Shown one piece after another: positions 18,449 through 27,428 of a stretch of DNA of 64,000 nt. The DNA comes from Yoonia sp. BS5-3 (GTDB lineage: Bacteria; Pseudomonadota; Alphaproteobacteria; Rhodobacterales; Rhodobacteraceae): NCBI RefSeq assembly GCF_038069655.2, contig NZ_CP150951.2, forward strand, positions 62,001 to 126,000, in the 5' to 3' direction. Numbering within the stretch: position 1 is the first letter of the stretch; every line of letters starts with the position of its first letter. The notes beneath the pieces are model-generated. The model ran no database searches. It saw only the letters and a program-made list of their open reading frames with translations, and was not told where the DNA came from. The translations under genes were made by a program, and so were the position numbers.

Positions 18449-19789
18449 ATGCGCCTGAGCCGCTATTTCCTGCCTGTTCTCAAAGAGACACCGCGCGAGG
18501 CCCAAATCGTCAGCCACCGCTACATGCTGCAGGCTGGCATGATCAAGCAATCCAGCGCAGGCATCTATTCCTGGCTGCCGCTGGGCTTTAAGGTGCTGCG
18601 CAAGCTGGAAAACATCGTGCATGAAGAACAGCAGCGCGCGGGCCATCTGCCGATGCTGATGCCCACGCTGCAACCGGCCGAGCTATGGCAGGAAAGCGGG
18701 CGCTACAATGACTATGGCCGCGAGATGTTGCGGATCGAGGATCGGCATGGGCGCGACATGCTTTATGGTCCGACCAACGAAGAGCTGATCACCGACATCT
18801 TCCGCAGCCATATCACCAGTTACAAAGAGCTCCCGCTGACGCTCTACCACATCCAGTGGAAGTTCCGGGATGAGGTCCGTCCTCGCTTTGGCGTCATGCG
18901 GGGCCGCGAGTTCTTTATGAAAGACGGCTATAACTTCGATCTGAGCAAAGAAGACGCGCTGCACGCCTATAACCGCCATCTTGTCAGCTACCTGCGCACC
19001 TATGAACGCATGGGGCTGAAAGCGATCCCCATGCAGGCTGATGGCGGCCCGATTGGCGGCGACTATACCCATGAATTCCTGGTGCTCGCCGAAACTGGCG
19101 AAAGCGAGGTTTTCTACGACAGTAAGGTCCTTGACCTGCACCTGGGCGATCGTGAGATTGATTTTGACGATGTCGCGCAGTGTCAGGGCATTTTCGACGA
19201 ATGGACAGCCCATTACGCCCGCACGGATGAGACGCATGATGACGCGATCTACGCCGAAGTCCCCGAAGAGCGGCGGCAAAAGGCGCGCGGCATCGAAGTC
19301 GGCCAGATTTTCTATTTCGGCACCAAATATTCCCAGACGATGAATGCCACCGTCGATGATGGCAAAGGCAATAAAGTCAACGTGCATATGGGCAGCCATG
19401 GCATCGGGGTCTCGCGCCTGCTTGGCGCGATCATTGAGGCCAGCCATGACGACAAAGGCATCATCTGGCCCGAAGGCGTCACCCCCTTCCATTGCGGTAT
19501 CCTGAATATGAAATCAGGCGACGCCGAGGCGGATGCGGCCTGCGAGGCGATCTATAACAGCCTGACCGCCTTGGGGCTTGAGCCGCTTTATGACGACCGG
19601 GACGAACGGGCCGGGGCCAAATTTGGGACCATGGATATGGTCGGCCTGCCATGGCGGATCACCGTTGGGCCGCGCGGTTTGAAAAACGGCGTGGTTGAGG
19701 TGACGTGCCGACGCACTGGCGACAGCGAAGAAATGCCGCCCGAACAAGCGGTTGAGAAGATCGCGAAAATCTACGCTGGCATCGCATGA
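18449..19789 (+). CDS. proS: Prolyl-tRNA synthetase (short alphaproteobacterial type)
   Basis: A 446-residue class II aminoacyl-tRNA synthetase charging tRNA-Pro. Motif 2 is seen in the region [25 protein letters not shown] (split across residues ~125-150), and motif 3 in [15 protein letters not shown]. The length is about 130 residues shorter than the E. coli enzyme because the INS editing domain is missing, as is normal in alphaproteobacteria. The ATG at 18449 begins the canonical [13 protein letters not shown] start; AGGGA lies upstream. Its TGA overlaps the peroxiredoxin start. Confidence 0.97.
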   Translation: MRLSRYFLPVLKETPREAQIVSHRYMLQAGMIKQSSAGIYSWLPLGFKVLRKLENIVHEEQQRAGHLPMLMPTLQPAELWQESGRYNDYGREMLRIEDRHGRDMLYGPTNEELITDIFRSHITSYKELPLTLYHIQWKFRDEVRPRFGVMRGREFFMKDGYNFDLSKEDALHAYNRHLVSYLRTYERMGLKAIPMQADGGPIGGDYTHEFLVLAETGESEVFYDSKVLDLHLGDREIDFDDVAQCQGIFDEWTAHYARTDETHDDAIYAEVPEERRQKARGIEVGQIFYFGTKYSQTMNATVDDGKGNKVNVHMGSHGIGVSRLLGAIIEASHDDKGIIWPEGVTPFHCGILNMKSGDAEADAACEAIYNSLTALGLEPLYDDRDERAGAKFGTMDMVGLPWRITVGPRGLKNGVVEVTCRRTGDSEEMPPEQAVEKIAKIYAGIA

Positions 19790-20343
19790 GCCTGACCGAG
19801 GTCGATTGGACCCTGATCCCGGCCCCCGCCGATGATGGGGCCGCTTATCACCTCCACGGGATGGCCTTGCCGGATGTGACGCTACCCGCAACGAAGGGGC
19901 CAAATGTCAACCTGTCATCGCTGACGGGCACCGTGGTGATCTATGTCTACGCGATGACAGGCCGCCCTGAGCGGGACCTGCCGGACGGGTGGGACAACAT
20001 CCCCGGCGCCCGCGGCTGCACCCCGCAATCCTGCGCCTTTCGTGATCACGCGGCAGAGCTGAGGGGCTACGGCGTCGATCACCTCTTTGGGCTCTCGGCC
20101 CAAGACAGCGCCTATCAATCTGAAGCTGCCGAACGGCTGCATCTGCCGTTCCCCCTGCTATCGGATTCCGAAGGGGCCTTTGGTCAGGCGTTGACCCTGC
20201 CCAGCTTTGAAGCGGATGGAAAAACCCTGCTGAAACGGCTGACATTGATCGCCCGAGAAGGAACCATCAAACAGGTCTTCTACCCGGTCTTTCCGCCCGA
20301 TCAGGACGCCGAGAATGTCATTAGATGGTTGGGCAATGCCTAA
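19786..20343 (+). CDS. Peroxiredoxin of the redoxin/AhpC-TSA superfamily
   Basis: A 185-residue thioredoxin-fold peroxidase reducing hydroperoxides. The active-site stretch [15 protein letters not shown] gives peroxidatic Cys78 and a second Cys83, a spacing of the PrxQ/BCP kind. No signal peptide, so cytoplasmic. It overlaps proS by ATGA, and its TAA overlaps the next ATG (TAATG at 20341-20345). Confident family, electron donor unknown. Confidence 0.88.
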   Translation: MSLTEVDWTLIPAPADDGAAYHLHGMALPDVTLPATKGPNVNLSSLTGTVVIYVYAMTGRPERDLPDGWDNIPGARGCTPQSCAFRDHAAELRGYGVDHLFGLSAQDSAYQSEAAERLHLPFPLLSDSEGAFGQALTLPSFEADGKTLLKRLTLIAREGTIKQVFYPVFPPDQDAENVIRWLGNA

Positions 20344-21257
20344 TGGCTCGGAGGGTGCCCGAATACAGTTTTCGGCAAGCACAATCCGCCTTTGATCTGA
20401 TCTCATTGCTTCAGGCACACGATGATCAACGCCTTACCACCATTGGCGGGTCAAATTTGATCCGCGTCATCCGAGAAAACGGCTGCCGCTTTTTGTGTGA
20501 TGACGATCAGGCAAGTTACGAAGAGCTGGCTACACTATGTCTCGATGCATCCGACGATGCCGAAATTGCAACGGCCGTATTGATCGCGAATACCCTGCAA
20601 CATGGGCTCTGGCATGAAGATACAAAAGACTTCGCGGACGCAGCAACTGTGCGCATCCACGAAGCACCGGACGTCCTGCGCGCAGCCATCCTGCGTGGAT
20701 TGGACACGATCGAAGATAGCGCGTTCCGTTACGAACCTGCGTCATATCTTTTGCCACAAACAAGCCGGTTAACCCAGCATGTCGGTGATGTCATGCCTGC
20801 GCTCTGCCGACTTGCCCAAAGAATGGATTCACATATCCAAAAGTCAGTGTCTCAAGCAGATTACGGGTATCTGGCGGATCAACATCTTGAGGCGCTAGGT
20901 GAAGCGCTGGCGAACGAAGACTGCCAGTTTCCAAAAAATGAGTCCTGGTTTCCACGTGAGGTTGTTGAATTGGTCGCCCATGTCCCCAGCACGCCGGGTT
21001 TCGTTGAATGTACGGCGCTTTTGCTGGCCAATGCATTGCCCACCAATGATCGCATGGGATGGTTTAATTTTCGCTGGGAACGGCTTTCCGCTGAATACAA
21101 TGGGTTACCTGAAAGCTGCCGAAACACGATCTTTGCGGGGTTTCGGTACCTTTATGAGGCGGACAAAGAATTCCTGTGTTTTTCACAAAGAAAGAACTGG
21201 CATCCGATCCAAGCGTCGGAAGGCATGATCCCCATTAATCCGCCCGCATCCCAATAA
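20343..21257 (+). CDS. Unknown protein, translationally coupled to the peroxiredoxin
   Basis: A 304-residue soluble protein with no recognised motif, no signal peptide and no membrane segment. Predicted mainly helical by composition, with a tryptophan-containing central part (ESWFPREVVELVAHVPSTPG) and Cys scattered without CxxC pairs. An ATG at 20325 is in frame, but the ATG at 20343 forms a TAATG stop-start with the peroxiredoxin and is preferred. Base composition is visibly less G+C-rich than proS, suggesting later acquisition. Its coupling to an antioxidant enzyme is the only functional hint. Confidence 0.72.
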   Translation: MARRVPEYSFRQAQSAFDLISLLQAHDDQRLTTIGGSNLIRVIRENGCRFLCDDDQASYEELATLCLDASDDAEIATAVLIANTLQHGLWHEDTKDFADAATVRIHEAPDVLRAAILRGLDTIEDSAFRYEPASYLLPQTSRLTQHVGDVMPALCRLAQRMDSHIQKSVSQADYGYLADQHLEALGEALANEDCQFPKNESWFPREVVELVAHVPSTPGFVECTALLLANALPTNDRMGWFNFRWERLSAEYNGLPESCRNTIFAGFRYLYEADKEFLCFSQRKNWHPIQASEGMIPINPPASQ

Positions 21258-21353
21258 ACCGTTAACGCGCCTGCAAAACCCTGCTATTCTGCCTGCAAAA
21301 CAAAATGTCACGAGGCAGCAGATGACATCCCAAACAACCCATGAGGCCTTGCA

Positions 21354-21962
21354 ATGATCAAGGTCCTTTGTCTTGCAGGCGCGCTATGCGGCGCGGGCGC
21401 TTTGTCGCAATTTCCTGAGTTTTCCCAGCAATATCTGCAACGCCTTGGCGGGCAGGTGGATGAGCTGACGCGCTTTGTCAAAGACTTCGACGCCTCCGCC
21501 CTGGCCGAGGGGCTCGGCCGTGAAGAGGCGCTTGAACAGCTGGGCGGCGAAGGTTTTGCCGATCGCCATCAGGCCGATATGCGCAGCACATTCGCCCGCC
21601 ACGCGCGGCTGTCCGAGCATTTGCAGGTGTTGCAAGAGGCCAGCGCCCTTGAACGCCTGACCCTCGTTCACCGCATGGCCGACAGCGAAACGCTGGCTGC
21701 AACTTGGGGCGATTACAGCCCGGCGGTGCCTGCCAGCCTGGCCGGTGTCGCCAGCGCAGGTACTGGTTTTCTAGGCGGCTGGGCGCTGATGGCGGCGCTG
21801 CTTGCCAGCTGCACCGCGCCCTTTCGCCGTCTCAAAGCGCGCCGGCCAGAGCCGGTTAAACGGAAAGAACCGGGGATGCGCAAAGACCCACCCGTGGCCC
21901 GGCCAACGCTGGTCACGGACACGCCCAGCCATATCCCGCGCCTTGCGGGGGCGCAGCGATGA
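21354..21962 (+). CDS. DUF2937-family membrane protein
   Basis: A 202-residue protein: hydrophobic N-terminus (1-18), an amphipathic helical middle with GGQVDELTRFVKDFD (33-47), a second membrane segment near 124-150 and a basic, proline-rich cytoplasmic tail. This matches the DUF2937 family of uncharacterised proteobacterial envelope proteins. The stop overlaps the ThuA gene by 4 bp. Upstream, GCCTGCAAAAC occurs twice at a 22-bp interval (21269-21279 and 21291-21301). Confidence 0.78.
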   Translation: MIKVLCLAGALCGAGALSQFPEFSQQYLQRLGGQVDELTRFVKDFDASALAEGLGREEALEQLGGEGFADRHQADMRSTFARHARLSEHLQVLQEASALERLTLVHRMADSETLAATWGDYSPAVPASLAGVASAGTGFLGGWALMAALLASCTAPFRRLKARRPEPVKRKEPGMRKDPPVARPTLVTDTPSHIPRLAGAQR

Positions 21963-22660
21963 CCAAGGCGCTAATTGTCTGGGGTGGCTGGGACGGGCAT
22001 GAGCCGCAAAAAGTGGCAGCGCTGTTCCAGAGCATGCTGGACGGTGATGTAACTGTCACCGACACGCTGGAGTGTTTCGACGACGCCGAAACCTTGAAAA
22101 CCTATGACCTGATCATCCCGGTCTGGACCGACGGCACGATCAGCCGCGAGGCAGCCAGCAATGTGGCCGAAGCGGTGGCCCATGGCACAGGCCTTGCAGG
22201 CTGCCACGGGGGGATGTGCGATGCGTTCCGGTCCTCACCGCTTTGGCAATTCATGACCGGGGCCAATTGGGTGGCGCATCCGGGCGGGGATGGGGTGCAA
22301 TACCGGGTGCAGATCACATCCGATGATCCGCTGGTCGCAGGCATCCCCGATTTTGATGTCACGTCCGAGCAATATTACCTGCATATTGACCCCGCCAACC
22401 GGGTGCTCGCCACAACGCGGACAGATGCGGTCACCTGGTATCACAGCCCTAATGGACCAGTGGACATGCCCGTGGTCTGGACGCGGCAATGGGGGCTGGG
22501 CCGGGTCTATTACAACGCACTGGGGCATAAGGCCGATGTCATCGACCATGGGCCCGCCTATGAGATGCTCAAACGCGGGGTGCTTTGGGCGGCGGCCGGC
22601 AAGGCGGCGGCCAAGGGGCGCGATCTTGCCCCCCTTCAAAGCCCGGGAAACCACTGGTAA
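21959..22660 (+). CDS. ThuA-domain protein
   Basis: A 233-residue protein of the ThuA family (class I glutamine-amidotransferase-like fold), named after a trehalose utilisation gene. Visible marks are IVWGGWDGHEP at the N-terminus, GLAGCHGGMCDAFR (78-91) with Cys82 at the position of a possible nucleophile, and a C-terminal W-G-R-V-Y-Y-ALGH segment (GLGRVYYNALGHKADV). Substrate unknown; sugar-related neighbours are absent. Coupled to the DUF2937 gene and 31 bp ahead of the Lol genes. Confidence 0.87.
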   Translation: MTKALIVWGGWDGHEPQKVAALFQSMLDGDVTVTDTLECFDDAETLKTYDLIIPVWTDGTISREAASNVAEAVAHGTGLAGCHGGMCDAFRSSPLWQFMTGANWVAHPGGDGVQYRVQITSDDPLVAGIPDFDVTSEQYYLHIDPANRVLATTRTDAVTWYHSPNGPVDMPVVWTRQWGLGRVYYNALGHKADVIDHGPAYEMLKRGVLWAAAGKAAAKGRDLAPLQSPGNHW

Positions 22661-22691
22661 GGGTTTGTCCAACCCCGTGAAAGGAACCCCC

Positions 22692-23957
22692 ATGGCGACG
22701 GTCAAACACACCGCCCCCTTTTCGAAATTCGAATGGATGATCGCCTGGCGGTACATCCGGGCCAAACGGGCCGAAGGCGGGGTCAGCGTCATGACCTGGA
22801 TCAGCCTGATCGGGGTGACGTTGGCAGTGTTTGCATTGATTGCCGTCATGGCCGTGCGATCGGGTTTCCGGGCTGAATTCATTGACACGATTGCCGGGGC
22901 AAACGCGCATGTTTCTGTGGTCATGCCGCGCGACGTGATCACCGATTACGACGCGATGGCAGAGCGCATCAAAGCGGTTGACGGGGTGCGGTCGGTCGCG
23001 CCTTTGGTCCGGGGGCAAGCGATGGCGTCAGGCTCGGGCGAAATCGGGCTTGCAGATATTTACGGGATCAAGCTGGAGGATTTGAAAGCCTCTGATGCGA
23101 TTGTGCAAAGCGAACGGACCATCGGCAATATCGACGATCTGCCCAATGGTATCGCGCTTGGCTCTGCGCTTGCATCCAATCTAGGGCTTGGGATCGGTGA
23201 CACGATCGAAATCACGGTGCGCTCTGGTGCGCAAAGCCCCTTTGGGCAATCACTGCGACGCAATGCATATGAAATCGTCTATATTTTCTCAACCGGGCGC
23301 TATCAGATTGATGAAGTGCGGGCCTATCTGCCATTCGACGTCGCGCAGCTGATTTTCAATCGCGATGGGGCAGCAGATGAGCTTGAAGTGCGGCTGAACG
23401 ACATCAATATGTCCGAAACGCTCAAACAACCCATCGCCAATGCGGCTGGAGCCGGTATCTGGGCTTATAGCTGGCAGGACCGTGTCGGGCGCTTTCTGCG
23501 GGCGCTGACCATCGAAGACAACGTCATGTTCGTGATCATGGCGATCCTGGTGCTGGTCGCTTCAATGAACATTATCAGCGGCCTTGTGATGCTGGTGAAA
23601 AACAAGGGACGCGATGTGGGGATCCTGCGGACAATGGGGCTGACCGAAGGATCAATCTTGCGGATTTTCTTCATCTGCGGGGCAGGTATCGGGACGTTGG
23701 GGACAGCCTTTGGGGTGATCCTGGGCTGCCTTTTCGCGCTCTACATTGATCAGATTTTCAGCCTGGTGAATTTCGTGGCTGGTGGCGGGGTGTGGGATCC
23801 GTCCATTCGGGGCATCTATAATGTCCCGGCGCAGCTACATGCTGCGGACGTCATCAAAGCGGTATCGCTGTCACTAGGACTGTCTTGGATCATCACGATC
23901 TTTCCCGCCCGCCGTGCGGCGCGGATGAACCCGGTTGAGGCGCTGCGCTATGAATGA
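22692..23957 (+). CDS. lolC: Lipoprotein-releasing ABC transporter permease (LolC/LolE)
   Basis: A 421-residue inner-membrane subunit of the LolCDE machine that extracts mature lipoproteins and hands them to LolA. It shows four membrane segments: one after residue 35 ([20 protein letters not shown]) and three in the C-terminal 150 residues, separated by a large periplasmic MacB-like domain. The frame opens at 22290, but the ATG at 22692 with GGAAC upstream starts the family-typical [17 protein letters not shown] single permease gene followed by lolD indicates a homodimeric LolC/E (LolF-like) type. Functionally linked to lgt at the other end. Confidence 0.92.
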   Translation: MATVKHTAPFSKFEWMIAWRYIRAKRAEGGVSVMTWISLIGVTLAVFALIAVMAVRSGFRAEFIDTIAGANAHVSVVMPRDVITDYDAMAERIKAVDGVRSVAPLVRGQAMASGSGEIGLADIYGIKLEDLKASDAIVQSERTIGNIDDLPNGIALGSALASNLGLGIGDTIEITVRSGAQSPFGQSLRRNAYEIVYIFSTGRYQIDEVRAYLPFDVAQLIFNRDGAADELEVRLNDINMSETLKQPIANAAGAGIWAYSWQDRVGRFLRALTIEDNVMFVIMAILVLVASMNIISGLVMLVKNKGRDVGILRTMGLTEGSILRIFFICGAGIGTLGTAFGVILGCLFALYIDQIFSLVNFVAGGGVWDPSIRGIYNVPAQLHAADVIKAVSLSLGLSWIITIFPARRAARMNPVEALRYE

Positions 23958-24630
23958 TCTGACCTTACGCCTGACCGGCCTGACCAAATCCTATAACAGC
24001 GGCAAACCCAATGAGGTCAAAGTACTGCAAGGCGTGTCGCTGGACGTTAAACCGGGCGAGGTTGTGGCACTTGTCGCCCCCTCGGGCGCGGGTAAATCGA
24101 CCCTTCTGCATATCGCCGGACTGCTGGATACGCCCGATGCGGGCTCTGTGGCCATTGAGGGCACGGATATGACCAACCTGCCCGATCGCAAACGCACGGC
24201 CATACGCCGGTCAACCGTTGGATTTATTTACCAGTTCCATCATCTTTTGCCGGAATTCAGCGCACTGGAAAATATCGTTCTGCCTCAGCTGGCGAACGGG
24301 GTTTCCGCAAAGGCGGCGGAAGAGCGCGCGATGGCCCTGCTTGACAAGGTCGGCATCGCTGCGCGGGCCGGACATCGGCCAGCGGCCCTATCCGGCGGCG
24401 AGCAGCAGCGCGTCGCATTCTGCCGCGCATTGGCCAATGAACCGGCGCTTTTGCTGGCGGATGAGCCGACCGGAAACCTTGATCCCGATACCTCTGACAA
24501 GGTGTTTGACGCGCTGATGAGCCTGGTGCGCGACACCGGTCTTGCCGCCGTGATCGCAACCCACAATCTGGAATTGGCGGGGCGTATGGACAGGCAAGTA
24601 CGGCTCAACGGCGGGGTGCTTGAGGCCTAG
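23950..24630 (+). CDS. lolD: Lipoprotein-releasing ABC transporter ATPase
   Basis: A 226-residue ATPase of LolCDE. Walker [10 protein letters not shown] (43-51), the ABC signature LSGGEQQR, and Walker [13 protein letters not shown] are all intact. The ATG at 23950 overlaps the end of the permease gene by 8 bp; an in-frame codon at 23935 is less likely. Standard length, cytoplasmic and membrane-associated. Confidence 0.96.
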   Translation: MNDLTLRLTGLTKSYNSGKPNEVKVLQGVSLDVKPGEVVALVAPSGAGKSTLLHIAGLLDTPDAGSVAIEGTDMTNLPDRKRTAIRRSTVGFIYQFHHLLPEFSALENIVLPQLANGVSAKAAEERAMALLDKVGIAARAGHRPAALSGGEQQRVAFCRALANEPALLLADEPTGNLDPDTSDKVFDALMSLVRDTGLAAVIATHNLELAGRMDRQVRLNGGVLEA

Positions 24631-24643
24631 GCCCCTGCCCTTT

Positions 24644-25078
24644 TTAGGTCTTTTGCGTCACAAAAACACCCGTCGCCATTAGCGCGATACCTGCCGCGCG
24701 CGTCCAGTTCAGCGGGGTGCTTTGCGCCGCGAACATGCCGTAATGATCAATGGCTGCAGCTGAAATCAGCTGGCCAAGCAATACGAAAAACACCGCATTG
24801 CCAACCCCCATGACCGGCGCGATCCAGGTGATGGACAGCACGTAGAACGCCACGAAAACGCCTGCGATAAACAGATGGCGCGGGGCAGTGGCAAGCTTGG
24901 CCACGGCTTGCGGGTTGGTTGCCAAGGCCACAACCAATGCAACGCTAAACGCCACGACGAACAACGTGCAAGCCGCCACGGCAGGTGATCCGATATGACG
25001 GCCAAGGGCCGCGTTCAGGGCCGCAAGAACCGGGATGCCGATACCGGCCGCAAGCATGATAAGCGCGTGATGAAGCAT
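24644..25078 (-). CDS. DMT-superfamily small transporter (DUF606/YdcZ)
   Basis: A 144-residue hydrophobic protein with about five membrane segments, matching the YdcZ/DUF606 branch of the drug/metabolite transporter superfamily; family marks include GIGIPVLAALNAALGRHIGSP at the N-terminus. Substrate unknown. Convergent with lolD (13 bp apart) and divergent from the cytochrome c gene. Confidence 0.86.
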   Translation of the reverse strand: MLHHALIMLAAGIGIPVLAALNAALGRHIGSPAVAACTLFVVAFSVALVVALATNPQAVAKLATAPRHLFIAGVFVAFYVLSITWIAPVMGVGNAVFFVLLGQLISAAAIDHYGMFAAQSTPLNWTRAAGIALMATGVFVTQKT

Positions 25079-25109
25079 GATCTCTCCGTCCTGAATGATT
25101 GATGCGACC

Positions 25110-25123
25110 CTGACCTAGATCAA
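25110..25123 (+). promoter_or_regulatory. FNR/FnrL-like box upstream of cytochrome c
   Basis: CTGAC-CTAG-ATCAA compared with the FNR consensus TTGAT-N4-ATCAA: the right half is perfect and the left has two mismatches. It lies 51 bp before the cytochrome start. Oxygen control would suit a haem protein, but one imperfect site is weak evidence. Confidence 0.4.
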
Positions 25124-25162
25124 GGCGAGAGGCCAGCCACTGCGTTAACCATGTCTTAGGAT

Positions 25163-25169
25163 AGGAGGT
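25163..25169 (+). promoter_or_regulatory. Near-ideal ribosome binding site
   Basis: AGGAGGT, complementary to the 16S rRNA tail, 5 nt before the ATG at 25175. It is the strongest such site seen in the window and fixes the cytochrome start. Confidence 0.8.
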
Positions 25170-25174
25170 CCCCA

Positions 25175-25558
25175 ATGCGCTATTTCGTCATTCTGATCAG
25201 TCTCGGATTAACCGCCTGTGTCGAAGAACCCGTCAATGGCAGGACCGCTTATCTGGAAAGCTGCGCCGGTTGCCATGGCGCGGATGCGACCGGCAGCGGG
25301 CCTGCGGCTGGCGGACTGGCCACAACGCCCCCCGATCTGACAAGTATTGCAGCGCGAAATGGCGGCGTGTTCCCACGCGATCAGGTGATGAGCACGATAG
25401 ACGGGCTTGATCGGGGCGCCCATTTCAGCACCGCCATGCCAGAATTCGGTGCGGGTGATCTGGGCGAGGCGGTTATCGTCGAAAATGATGGCCTGGGTAC
25501 GCCGGTGCCCCTGAAGTTACTGGCTCTGACGGATTATCTGGAAGGCCTGCAGCGGTAA
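25175..25558 (+). CDS. Lipoprotein c-type cytochrome
   Basis: A 127-residue small class I cytochrome c. The N-terminus is a short lipoprotein signal with lipobox LTAC (Cys15), so the mature protein should be membrane-anchored in the periplasm. Haem attaches at CAGCH (30-34), and Met in TAMPEFG (near 89) is the likely axial ligand. Not adjacent to any oxidase or dehydrogenase, so its redox partner is unknown. An FNR-like box and a strong ribosome site lie upstream. Its lipobox makes it a probable client of Lgt and LolCD encoded in this window. Confidence 0.9.
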   Translation: MRYFVILISLGLTACVEEPVNGRTAYLESCAGCHGADATGSGPAAGGLATTPPDLTSIAARNGGVFPRDQVMSTIDGLDRGAHFSTAMPEFGAGDLGEAVIVENDGLGTPVPLKLLALTDYLEGLQR

Positions 25559-25653
25559 CGAAGTTGACAATGGTGTGACCTCACAGCTTCGCGAAGAGCA
25601 TGTTTGGCATTTCAGTCGCATAACGGGCCCAATACGCAACAAAGGAAGTGCTC

Positions 25654-26295
25654 ATGCGCCAGATACTCGCCACACTCACTGCAATTTCACTTGCCCTGCC
25701 CGCCGCTGCCGGTCCGATCAGCTTTGCCAATGGCTGGCAGGAACAACGGTTGTCGCTCTTCAGCTCGAATGATTACAGCTTTGGCAATACGCTCAGCATG
25801 GCCTCAGACGGGTCCGTCTCAATCGCATGGACCCGGGTCAGCCAAAGCGACTGGGGCAGCCGGGGGGCGTCCTGGGCCTGGACGGTAGAGCAGTCGGTGC
25901 CAGCGACAAATCTGGCGCAGAAAGGCGGGGATGATCGAAATATCTCGCTCTATTTTGTGTTTGTGCCCGAAAGCGTGGCGCCCAGCTTGCAAGGGGCCAA
26001 TATCCGCAGCCTGCTTGGCAACGATGACGTACGGATCATCCAATACGCATGGGGCGGCAACCACGGGCGAGGTCAGGTGATCCCTTCACCTTATGGGCCA
26101 AGCGGCCAAGGTGTGACCATCGCGCTGCGACAGGCCGGCACCGGATCGCACAGCGAAAGCGTTGATCTCGCTGCAGATTATGCGCGGGCCTTTGGCGGGC
26201 AACCTGGCGCGCTGGTTGGGCTGGCCGTGTCGGGCGATAGCGACGACACAGACAGCATGATCCGGGCCGCGATTGGTAATCTGGTCTTGCGTTAA
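25654..26295 (+). CDS. DUF3047-family secreted protein
   Basis: A 213-residue protein with an Ala-rich signal peptide (cleavage near AAAGP). The remainder matches the DUF3047 family: a beta-rich domain with NISLYFVFVPE in the middle and a C-terminal AVSGDSDDTDSMIRAAIGNLVLR that recalls the family's VMTDADNT element. The ATG at 25654 sits behind AAGGAAG; a GTG at 25648 overlaps that site and is rejected. Periplasmic, function unknown. Ends in a 4-bp convergent overlap with the DUF1194 gene. Confidence 0.84.
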   Translation: MRQILATLTAISLALPAAAGPISFANGWQEQRLSLFSSNDYSFGNTLSMASDGSVSIAWTRVSQSDWGSRGASWAWTVEQSVPATNLAQKGGDDRNISLYFVFVPESVAPSLQGANIRSLLGNDDVRIIQYAWGGNHGRGQVIPSPYGPSGQGVTIALRQAGTGSHSESVDLAADYARAFGGQPGALVGLAVSGDSDDTDSMIRAAIGNLVLR

Positions 26296-26999
26296 TCCCC
26301 CAACAGCAATGTGGCGTAGCGGGTCTGCGGGGTTGTGCCTGCGATCTCAAGAATCAGCTTACGCTTCACGGCTTCGGTAAACTCAGGCCCGCTTTGCGCG
26401 GGAAGGACAAAAGCGTTTGGGCCGCCGATGATATTGTCCTCATAGGCTTGGGGCAGATCGAAGCCGAAATTGCGCCCGTCGCGCAGGATGGGCAGGGCGT
26501 TGATGGTGATGCCGTCGGCCACAACTTCATCGCGGGCGACGGTAATGGGGGGGCCGTAGGTGTTGCCCATGCTGTCGCCAGAGAAATCGATCACGCGGCG
26601 GAAGCCCCTGATATCATTGTTATTTATCCGGCTCATACCGTAGAGCAACGCCGATCCGATCGCGTTGCGCCCCGATGCCCCGCGCGGGGGGCCGATCAGG
26701 GCGTTGGCAAAGCTTTCGGCGCTTTGCATATCGGCGATGATCGTCCATTCAACCACGGTTGATTGGTTCGTCGCCCATTCGACGTAAGTCACTGCGATTG
26801 AACCATAAAGTGTGTTTTCAATGGCCGCCACGACCGCCGGATCGGTGATCGCGGCGGCGTAAGATTGGCGTTGAAAGGCCAGCTCATCGGCATCGATTGA
26901 GCCAGAGGCATCGGCCAAAAGGACCAGTTCAAGGTCGGTTTCTATTTCCTGGGCGGAGACGGGTGCAGCAAGGCAAAGGGCAAGGATGAGAAAGCGCAT
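26292..26999 (-). CDS. DUF1194 von Willebrand factor A-like secreted protein
   Basis: A 235-residue protein with a signal peptide ending near PVSAQE and a VWA-like fold carrying the metal-ion-dependent adhesion motif DASGS (30-34) in LELVLLADASGSID. A later VIDFSGDSMGN resembles the second MIDAS loop. DUF1194 proteins are common in Rhodobacteraceae and uncharacterised. The ATG at 26999 starts the signal peptide; the longer frame (to 27119) is rejected. Upstream lies a repeat-rich region with two GTACATAT copies. Confidence 0.85.
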   Translation of the reverse strand: MRFLILALCLAAPVSAQEIETDLELVLLADASGSIDADELAFQRQSYAAAITDPAVVAAIENTLYGSIAVTYVEWATNQSTVVEWTIIADMQSAESFANALIGPPRGASGRNAIGSALLYGMSRINNNDIRGFRRVIDFSGDSMGNTYGPPITVARDEVVADGITINALPILRDGRNFGFDLPQAYEDNIIGGPNAFVLPAQSGPEFTEAVKRKLILEIAGTTPQTRYATLLLGD

Positions 27000-27407
27000 A
27001 ATCGGGATGGTAGCGCGAAAATGCGTGTATGCAATGCGTACATATCCCGTACAGCTTGTGTACATATGATTTCGGCAATTTGCGCGTGGGTGCGCGTTTT
27101 GGGGGCGCGTGGGTTTCACCCACCCTACGGAACGTCAGCCGGGATGAGCGCCGGACCGAGGGGCGGCGATGCGCCATAGCCCGCAGCTTGATTTATGGTG
27201 GCCAGATACATCTTCCATTTCGGCGGTGTGCGAGGTTGACCAAATCGCCGACCCGCTGGGTCGGTGTCGCCATTGTCTCTCGGACCAATGGCGTTCCAAT
27301 GGCGACCGATCAGACCGGCGCCATCGGCTTGTCGCGGTCAGGTTAGCAAGTGGGTTTCTCCCATCCTACAGGAAAAACCCCCCGGTGGAAATGTCCCGCC
27401 CGGCAAC
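27000..27407. repeat. Repeat- and hairpin-rich intergenic region left of the insertion element
   Basis: No convincing gene in these 408 bases. It holds GTACATAT twice (27038-27045, 27060-27067) around GTACA-GCTTG-TGTAC (27049-27063). The hairpin-forming repeat GTGGGTTTCACCCACCCTAC occurs at 27110-27129, with a degraded copy (GTGGGTTTCTCCCATCCTAC) at 27350-27369. A CCGACCC-GCT-GGGTCGG hairpin lies at 27248-27264, and CGCCATTG (27268-27275) pairs with CAATGGCG (27286-27293), which recurs at 27297-27304. The region ends in the left half of a REP-like repeat that the element interrupted. Confidence 0.65.
27400..27407 (+). repeat. 8-bp target site duplication, left copy
   Basis: CCGGCAAC immediately before the left terminal repeat; identical to 29927-29934 after the right terminal repeat. 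Confidence 0.9.
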
Positions 27408-27428
27408 GGTAGTGGGTCACTTTGAAAT
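27408..27428 (+). repeat. Left terminal inverted repeat
   Basis: Twenty-one bases beginning GGTAGTGGGTCACTTTGA, exactly complementary to 29906-29926. It includes the transposase stop codon (27417-27419). Confidence 0.95.
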
